This document shows positions 54,881 through 64,000 of a stretch of DNA of 64,000 nt, one piece after another. Origin of the DNA: Tillus elongatus (Eukaryota > Arthropoda > Insecta > Coleoptera > Cleridae); assembly GCA_964006375.1 (NCBI GenBank), contig OZ023262.1, forward strand, positions 198,610,778 through 198,674,777. The letters run 5' to 3'. Below the pieces are notes generated by a model. It was not told the origin of the DNA and did no database searches. It worked only from the letters and a program-made list of their open reading frames with translations. How positions within the stretch are numbered: position 1 is the first letter of the stretch; each line of letters starts with the position of its first letter. Position numbers and translations under genes: made by a program.

Positions 54881-56164
54881 TGGCATAGTGCCATCTAGAA
54901 ACACTAGATTAAACATGCTTTATTTCACGATATGCCAAAACAGTTAAACATTCACATCCAGGAGACAGTTGTGAAGTGGTTATACCTATTACAATCACTT
55001 CTTTTAACCCTCCCCAGTCTATCTAACTGACAACTAAAAGTTGCCTAAGTAATATTAACCAACCAAGAATATTTATAATTAGGTTGAAGTACATTGCATT
55101 GTTGATTCTTTTTTTATCTGAAAGCTGGTGGTTCTCATGTGGTCCTACATAAATTTCATCAAGTTCTGACCAGTAGTTTTTGAGTTATCCTTAATGCAGT
55201 CTGTTTTCTATTTTTTCAAATGTTTACTTGTATAGTAAACATTTAAGATCTGAATTATGACGCTTTTTTTTGATAATGTAGGTGTTTTAAAATTTTTTTC
55301 GTTCAGAGCTTTTATTTATTTTGTTAAAAAAGTATTCAGAGATGTGTCGTTCATTTCGAGTATCATGAAAACATCCCTCGAAATATGCATGAGTAAAATA
55401 CTCCAAAATTACGCTATCGACTCAATGACACTGATAACGAGATTAAAGCGCCGCTACCGGGTTAACAGTGCCGCAACTTCGCCACCTTTAGCACCATTCA
55501 ATGCCTGTAGAGCTAAATTTTGAATGCAGAGAAACACTGCAGACTTTAAGAACGTTAACGCTGTCTATCCATCTTTATTGCTTTGTGTCTAAACATGCTT
55601 CTTCTGTTTGATCCCCTATGTATGCAACCAATATAAATTACATTGACATTGTACAGAGCAGGCTTTTATGATATATTCCTCACAATCTGGGTTTTAAATC
55701 TTACTCTTGGTACATTGAAGAAACAACTGAAAGCCAGTGTGTGTGACTATACTTAATCACGTTGAAATATAATCTAGTTATTTGTTGTCCTGTCTGATTG
55801 TCTAGTTTAAGCATTATGTTGTTTTTGTGTAATTGCTTACTTACTAAATTCGTTCTATTGTGTTTTAATGTAAAATGTTGCTTCTGTTACTAGCTATATG
55901 CTTCTTTATTTGTAAAATCTTTTATCCATAAATAAGTAATTAAGTTGACTACTGACATTTCAGTGTCGATGTAGTCTCGTTCCAAAAAAAAATTAATCAA
56001 TCCTTGATATAAAAAACAAGATGACACCATCTGACAAACACTTATAGCACAAACCAGTTGGAAGTTATGTCAAAAAATGTTTGCATGTAATTTCACTTGA
56101 TGTGAAAATTTTTTGCACCTTGTATAATTTACCTGATTTTTTTTCACCATCATTTTTCTTTCAG
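54881..56164. other. Intron 5 end: fragments of hAT-type repeats
   Basis: Positions 54880-55030 match the middle of the hAT at 52837-53830 (AACATGCT-TATTTCAC, CCAGGAGACAGTT). Positions 55245-55390 match the right part of the CAGGGTACCC family (TATTCAGAGATGTGT, TTTCGAGTATCATGAAAA). Positions 55415-55500 match the hAT in reverse (GATAACGAGATTAAAGCGCC). The remaining ~600 bp show nothing recognisable. The acceptor is TTCTTTCAG (to 56164). Confidence 0.5.
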
Positions 56165-56772
56165 GCCAAATAGAGTATATTTTTTCTGATAAAACTGGTA
56201 CGCTTACACAAAACATAATGACATTTAATAAATGTTCCATTGGTGGTCGTTCGTATGGTGAAATCTTTGATCCTAGGACAGGTGAATTGATTGAAATAAC
56301 GGAAGAAATAGAATACATTGATTTTTCTTCAAATCCTAAATATGAACCAGGATTCAGGTTCTATGATAGGAATCTCTTAGATGCAGTTACAAGAAAAGAT
56401 CCCGATGTTTTCAGTTTTTTTCGTTTGTTAGCACTTTGTCATACTGTGATGTCAGAGGAACATGATGGTAACCTGGAATATCAGGCCCAGTCTCCAGATG
56501 AGGAAGCTTTGGTGTCTGCGGCTAGAAATTTTGGTTTTGTTTTTAAAGAAAGGTCTCCTAATAGTATTACGATTGAAGTTATGGGTGTGAAAGAAATTTA
56601 TGAATTGTTATGTATACTTGATTTTAATAATGTTAGGAAAAGAATGTCAGTGATTTTGAAAAGAGATGGACAAATAAAGCTATACTGTAAGGGTGCTGAT
56701 AACGTGATTTACGAGAGACTTAAGGACAGAGTAAATGATGAAATTAAAGTGAAGACTCAAGAACATCTTAAT
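56165..56772 (+). CDS. ATP8B: P4-ATPase flippase exon: P and N domains
   Basis: After QIEYIFS comes DKTGTLTQNIM, the phosphorylation site; the Asp is the acid group that is phosphorylated from ATP. Then the nucleotide-binding domain: FRLLALCHTVMSEE, YQAQSPDEEALVSAARNFGF, LDFNNVRKRMSVIL and YCKGADNVIYERL, with KGAD contacting ATP. All 202 codons are open and no residue of these motifs is missing, so the gene looks functional here. The donor GTAAGT is at 56773, and a mariner element starts only 32 bp further. Confidence 0.97.
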
Positions 56773-56804
56773 GTAAGTATCTTTATGTTAGATATAATCT
56801 TATA

Positions 56805-59677
56805 CAGGGTGCTTCACAGTGAGTGGCCTATTAGACGTTTCTGGAGAACTACATCTATTTAAATTCTGAAAATTTGTATTCACACGTTTTTGATATTGAT
56901 CTTTCTCACTAAAATATTTTCAATTAGCCTGCACTTCCGGTTAAACCGGAAGTCGACACAAACTTTGTTTTTTTTTTTAATTGAACACCCTGTATATTAT
57001 TAGCTTTTTGAATTACACGTTCAATTTAAGGGCCACTTTATGACAACATATTCGGGCTAGTTCGTACCGTTTCGGATTTATTCGCCATTTTGTAGAAAAA
57101 GTTATGATCGGAGCGCTTTAGAAAAATTTCGATATCTTTAAAGACATGCAAGACAGAAACATGCGGTTTTCACTATCCAATAGAGCGTAAAAATTTCTAC
57201 ATACTGTTATAAACACAATACGATTTTAAGATAACTGTTATTTATAAAATACATTTGAATTTCAAAATTTTCAATCAGAGATAAATTGATTTTTTTTAAT
57301 GGAAGGGTACCCATATGTTCCCAGCATCTGATTCGGCGTTAAATTCCCTATCTTCTAAGTATACATTACTCTATGCCTATCTCTTATAGTTTTCTTTCAA
57401 AATTGATTTGAAAATATTAATGGTCAGCGGGGTAGCGCCAACCATTGACTACTTCTGCCTTTAATGAGTGTCTTATTTTAAAAGTGACATACAGTAACTT
57501 GCAGTTCCAACCGATTCCTTTTTTGATAACTTTCCGACCTATATTGGGTATTTCCTATAGCTAAAAAGGACAGTTTTTGAGGTATTTAGAGACATTCAAA
57601 AACATAACACAGCATAATTTTTCCTTATACTATGGTCAACGTCAACGTTAAGGCAAGTGTGCCATGATGAACAATTTATATTACATACTCGTCATTCTAA
57701 ATTATTCCATAAATGTCAATGTACTAATGTTCACAGTTAAGATGGAAAATCATTATTCCAATGCAGATTATTTGAATTTATCTTACATCCATGGAGAATG
57801 TAACTAAATTATTAGTGGAACATGTAGAAGGTTTAATGAGTTAAATCCTAATCTGCCACCCATGAGTGAAAAGAAGTTTAGAAGGATTGAGTCAAATTTC
57901 CTAGAATTTGGTACTTTTAAAACACCCAAAGTGAACCCCAGTCCAGTGACTAGAGATGAAGATAACGAAATAACTGTCCTGGCTTATTTCGAAGCATATC
58001 CACATGCCTCTATTTACACTGCAGTGAACGACTTAGGTATTCCTTACTCCTCTGTGGAAAGAATCTTGTGGAAGCACAAAATGCACAACTATAAGTTTAC
58101 TTTAGTGCAAGCTCTGCATCAAGAAGATGCTAGTAAAAGGGTCAAGTTTTGTGAAACGATGTTAATTCATATTCAAAGAGATGATGACTTTAAAAAAAGA
58201 ATTATATGGGCTGATGAATCAAAATTTTCTCATGAAGGAGTTTTCAATAGACATAACAGTCATGTTTGGGCAAATCAAAACCCTCACGCTATTAGGGAAA
58301 GGGGATTTCAAGTAAAATTTAGTTTCAATGTGTTTTGTTTATTGAAAGGTAATAACTTTTATTCTCATATTTATGATAGAACCTTAACTTCTAATCGTTA
58401 CATGGAAATATTAAGAACAATAGTTACAGACTTTTTAGACAATTTACCATTCTCAGAATATAGAACTTGTTGGTATCAACATGACGGAGCTCCTGCTCAC
58501 TCTACACAAGAAATATCTAACACGCTCGACAATCTATTTAAAGATAGATGGATTGGAAAGTGCGGTCCCTGGATATGGCCCGCAAGAAGTCCAGATCTTA
58601 CCCCGCTTGATTTCCATCTTTGGGGAAAGATAAAAACCAAAGTATATGAAACGGCCGTCAATTCTTGCGAATAATTAGAGATCAGAGTAAGAAGGGCGTT
58701 TGAAGAGTTAGATAGGAATGAGATTCTGTCAGCAACCACTAGCGGCATTACGACACGAATATTAAAATGTTTGAGTGTTAATGGACAACATTTTGAGTAG
58801 TTACTAGTTTAGGAGGTGTGAGTTGTTTTGTTACTCGTGTTGTAATAATACTTATAGGATTTATAAGATTGTCTAAGGTAATAATATCACTGTTGTTATC
58901 CCTAGAAATTTTTTTAATTTTTTTTTAAATATATTAAATACATAATTTTTAAACACAATAACAATATTTCTTTATTCTAATTTTTTACTTGAACATGAAA
59001 TATTTTTGTTTCTACTGTATTTTTTTGTTACGTACAAAAAAAATGACACTGCCCTGCTAACAATTACTATTTTCAAATCAATTTTCTAAGAAAACTATAG
59101 GAGATAGGTATAGGGTAATGTATACTTAAAAGATAGGGAATTTAACGCTGAATCAGATGCTGGAGACATATGGATACCGTTCCATTAAAAAAAATCAAGT
59201 TATCTCTGATTGAAAATTTTCGAATTCAAATGTATGTTATAAATAACAGGTATTTTAAAATCGTATTATGTTTATAACAGTATGTAGGAATTTTTACGCT
59301 CTATGGGATAGTGAAAACTGCATGTTTCTGTCTTGCATGTCTTTAAAGATATCGGAATTTTTCTAAAGCGCTCCGATCATAACTTTTTCTACAAAATGGC
59401 GAATAAATCCGAAACGGTACGAACTAGCCCGAATATGTTGTCATAAAGTGGCCCTTAAATTGAACCTGTAATTCAAAAAGTTAATAATATACAGGGTGTT
59501 CAATTAAAAAAAAACAAAGTTTGTGTCGACTTTCGGTTTAACCGGAAGTGCAGGCTAATTGAAAATATTTTATTTAGAAAGATCAGTATCAAAAACGTAT
59601 GGATACTAATTTTCACAATTTAAATAGATATAGTTCTCCAGAAACGTCTAATAGGCCACTCACCGTGAAGCATCCTG
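56805..59677 (+). mobile_element. Nearly intact mariner element with ~620 bp TIRs
   Basis: Starts CAGGGTGCTTCACAGTGAGT and ends with CACCGTGAAGCATCCTG, each beside TA (56803-56804, 59678-59679). The inverted repeats extend to about 57435 and from about 59065, with long identical runs such as CCGGTTTAACCGGAAGT. It fills nearly all of intron 6, with 183 bp left before the next exon. Confidence 0.9.
57742..58800 (+). pseudogene. DD41D-type mariner transposase with two stop codons
   Basis: The full frame from ATG 57742 to TAG 58800 has 353 codons without any frameshift. Only two in-frame stops interrupt it: TAA at 57805-57807 (codon 22) and TAA at 58672-58674. Between them runs an open stretch with the helix-turn-helix part (ASIYTAVNDLGIPYSSVERI), IIWADESKFSHEG (first Asp), WYQHDGAPAHS (second) and WPARSPDLTPLDFHLWGKIK (third, 41 residues after the second). 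The end KCLSVNGQHFE follows the second stop. All three catalytic Asp are intact. The DD41D spacing is a known group in insects. Confidence 0.9.
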
Positions 59678-59860
59678 TATAGGGCATATCAAATTTAATA
59701 CATTTATAGGATAGATTTGTCACCAGCACCTTTAATCAGAAACTAATGTGACAACACTTTGGCTTCATTTTTAGATATTTCTTAAATGAAAGTTTTAAAA
59801 TTATAGAAGTTTTAGTAGTGTGACTTAAGTTTGTTCAACTTTTGTTTGTTCTCTTTCCAG

Positions 59861-60137
59861 AAATTTGCATGTGAAGGATTAAGAACTCTATGTTTAGCTT
59901 CAAAGGATATTGATGAGACTTACTTTAACAACTGGAAACTGCGTTATCATGAAGCTTCTGTAGCAATGGATTCCCGTGATGAAAAATTGGGTGAAGTTTA
60001 TGATGAAATTGAACAAGATTTAATGTTAATTGGAGCAACAGCAATCGAAGACAAACTTCAGGATAGAGTCCCTCAAACAATCGCAAATTTAATGCTAGCG
60101 GGCATCAAAATATGGGTACTTACTGGTGACAAACAAG
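59861..60137 (+). CDS. ATP8B: P4-ATPase flippase exon: N domain to P domain
   Basis: Encodes [58 protein letters not shown] and [14 protein letters not shown] and [10 protein letters not shown] are standard P4 positions. LTGDK coordinates the phosphorylated Asp region. The exon ends with the first base of the next codon (expected Glu, as in TGDKQE). The acceptor is CTCTTTCCAG, the donor GTAATT. The rest of the P domain and TM5-TM10 are beyond the window. Confidence 0.95.
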
Positions 60138-60246
60138 GTAATTATTGTATCATTTTATAATTTTAGTGTGTAAGAAAAGAGAAATACTGTTTCTTGAATG
60201 AATGAACTAGAAACTTATCTCAATGGAGTACATTATAATATATAAT

Positions 60247-61366
<1,120 letters not shown>

Positions 61367-61481
61367 TTTATTTAAAAAAAAAACACTATTAGAGAGATAT
61401 CAATGGTGAGATTTTGCAAACATTTTTTCAAATGCGCGCGAACTAGGACCTCTAGAACCCATATCCGGGGTCAGTTTCAAT

Positions 61482-61590
<109 letters not shown>

Positions 61591-62333
61591 TATTTATTTA
61601 TTTATATGCGTTAAAATTGATCCAATTTGGTTAAAATATTAAACTGAAACCTATCAAAATCCTATTGACACTGACATTTCTTGCCATAAAATTTCGGTAT
61701 TTCAAATTTACAATTTATTCAACCAATCTTCAGTTATTAGCACCTCCAATATTTCCTCTACATCCTTTAAACTTCCCAACCATTTTTCACTCCAAAATAG
61801 TTTTCTTTCAACTTTAGTTTAATATTATTTTCAAACATTTTATCCAATAACTCAAAAAATAATTAACCGATTTCGATTAAACTCGGCAAGTGCCTTTCTT
61901 TTATTAATGGCTTGGATGAGTTCGTTAGCCAGGAAAATCTGACCGGGTTTTCCGGGAAAATATTGAATTTTCTTTTGAAAAAAAATTTTTTTCTCCGAAA
62001 ATTACAAAGCTGTTTTAATGTGATTTACTATATATGTTGCCTTGGGAGAGACCTTACTACGTACCAAAATTCTATTTTCCAAGTTTACAGAAAATTTAAT
62101 TTTGGTACGTAGTAAGGTCTCTCCCAAGACAACATATATAGTAAATCACATTAAAACAGCTTTGTAATTTTCGGAGCAAAAATTTTTTTTCAAAAGAAAA
62201 CTCAAAATTTTCCCGGAAAACCATGTCACATTTTTTTAGCTAACGAACTCATCCAAGCCATTAATAAAAGAAAGGCACTTGTCGAGTTTATTTGAAATCG
62301 GTTAATTATTTTTTGAGTTATCGGATACATACA

Positions 62334-62528
<195 letters not shown>

Positions 62529-62577
62529 GAAACTGACCCCGGATATGGGTTCTAAGGGTCCTAGTTCGCGCTCATTT

Positions 62578-64000
62578 TTCCATATAGCCGCCTAGTGACG
62601 GCTAAGGTCATGACTGCCTTACGCAGTATTTTTCCAATGTGACCATTCCAGGTTAGCTTAGAGACCAATACGACCCCAAGATATTTTACCTCCCTGGCCA
62701 TTGGAATGCTCCCACCGTATAGAGTGAGAGTTCTGTGGCTGTCGCACTTCCTCCTCCTCGTAAACGGCACGACAGTTGCTTTCTCTGGGCTGACCCCGAG
62801 CCCTTGATCAACCTTCCACCACTTTCAGTGCAGTCTGCATACGCTTCCACACTGCCTGTGAGACTTTTCCTCGGACTATGATGACAATGTCGTTCGCATA
62901 GCGCTGTATCTCATACCTCCCTCCCGAGAGCCTCCCCAGCAGGCCGTCCACGACTAGGCACCAGAGCAAGGGAGACAGAACGCTCCCCTGCGGACACCCG
63001 CCTCGACCCCCGCCAGCCGAGTCCCTCCCGCGAGTGAGATGAACACTGCTCTGTCCCTGAGCATGGAACTGATCCACCTGCAGCAGGTCTCCTCTATTCC
63101 ACGCTCCCGGACGCTGCCAGAACCGATCCGAACGAGGTGTTGCTAAAGGCCCCCTCTATGTCTAGGAAGGCCCTCAGCGCCACCTCCCTGTTCTCCAGCG
63201 TATTCTCCAGTTTCAGCACTAGTTGGTGCAGTGCTGTTTCTGTTGAGGATCCTGCTCTGTATGCATATTGTCCGCAGTGTAGGGGATATGCTTCCAGTAC
63301 ACTGCCCCTAATGTGCCGGTCGAGCAGTTTTTCCACTGTTTTTAGGAAGAAGGACATGAGACTTATTGGCCTCAGGGACTTTGCCTGGTCTGTTGGACGC
63401 CCAGGTTTAGGAATGAATACAACCCTGGCCAGTCTCCATGCCCTCGGAATGTACCCCAGAGCCAGGCTGGCCCTCATAATGAGGGTAACCAACGGCGCCA
63501 GTCTATCTATCCCCTGTTGGAGCATGATGGGCATTATTCCATTAAATCCCAGCGATTTGTATGGCTTAAAGCTGCTAATGGCCCATCTGATTTTGCTCCA
63601 GGTAACCACCTCTGTAGCGACTGTCCAGTCTGCTCTAGATGCCCGCCTATAAGGCGCCTCTATTTCTGAGTGTTCCCAGTCCGGTGATTGGTTTATTGTG
63701 TTACAGCCGGGGAAGTGCGTCTGGAGTAAAATTTCCATAGTTTCCTCCCCCGAGCTTGTAAAGCCTCCCGTGCATGTTCTAAGGGAGCCTATGTTAGTCT
63801 GAGCACCCTTGGACATGATCTTGTGTAGTTGAGCACTCTCTGACGTATTTTCCACTTCCTCGCCGTGCCTCCTCCACGACTCCTTCTTGGTGTCCCTCAG
63901 TCTTTTGTTATAGGTCGTTAGGGCCTGTCTATATTCATCCCATGCTCCCGACCTTTTGGCCGTGTTAAACAGCTTACGAACCTGCGTCCTCCTTTGCCTG
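62578..64000 (-). pseudogene. LINE reverse transcriptase, RNase H-type LINE, runs off the window
   Basis: On the - strand: ARVVFIPKPGRPTDQAKSLR, PISLMSFFLKTVEKLLDRHI (RT1-2), QYAYRAGSSTETALHQLV, AFLDIEGAFSNTSF (motif A; both acids present), then after a shift near 63080 GCPQGSVLSPLLWCLVVDGL (motif B) and RYANDIVIIV, where the YADD box reads YAND, so one catalytic Asp is lost. The last part, VKYLGVVLVSKLTWNGHI, ends at the foldback tip (62577). GC content is much higher than nearby DNA. The domain style is like the RNase H LINEs at 8186 and 17949, but no overlapping region allows direct comparison. Confidence 0.85.

Noticed and set aside
63137..63652. 171-codon frame on the + strand
   Set aside because: It is the antisense of the LINE reverse transcriptase, kept open by the high GC content.

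Overview
The window looks like insect chromosomal DNA: AT-rich, with a spliced host gene and a crowd of insect-type transposable elements. I cannot name the species. The only host gene I can support is on the + strand: seven exons (16531-16589, 18995-19207, 25716-25921, 31933-32263, 51710-52037, 56165-56772, 59861-60137) of a P4-ATPase phospholipid flippase of the ATP8B subfamily. The exons join in frame with clean GT/AG sites and give about 673 codons, from just before the first membrane segment to the LTGDK motif of the P domain. The N-terminal start and the C-terminal third lie outside, or in exons I could not see. About 2.0 kb of coding sequence is spread over more than 43 kb.

Nearly everything else is nested transposons. 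Left flank (1-16530): a Penelope-like element (PLE1) with hammerhead-like motifs, piggyBac and pogo remnants, a 5.3 kb foldback element (6880-12195) holding a 5'-truncated RNase H LINE, a Tc1 remnant, and an internally deleted Ty3/Gypsy element of CsRn1 type. Introns 1-3 (16590-31932): mariner and LINE fragments, a SINE with target-site duplication (TSD), (AT)n arrays, a hAT-like element, and a piggyBac remnant split by a palindromic PLE (PLE2). Intron 4 (19.4 kb): a mariner MITE, two mariner remnants, one split by a hAT-like copy, a LINE nested in an oppositely oriented LINE, and an 8.3 kb composite at 43276-51605. Introns 5-7: a non-autonomous hAT, a piggyBac remnant, a nearly intact mariner (56805-59677), another hAT-like copy, a foldback with (AT)n in its arms, and an RNase H-type LINE RT running off the right end.

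The most striking structure is at 44792-50711: two almost identical full-length PLE copies (PLE3) head to head, forming a 5.9 kb palindrome with a 30 bp spacer. It sits inside a mariner transposase gene and is flanked by the 12 bp TSD ACCTAAATTTCC. Each copy is one 2,951 bp unit with a different (circularly permuted) start point. All three PLE groups carry hammerhead-ribozyme-like motifs near their ends, with a compact stem III and one extra base between the CUGANGA box and stem II. Stem II covaries between PLE1 and PLE2.

All assignments come from reading motifs by eye. No database search or folding program was run.
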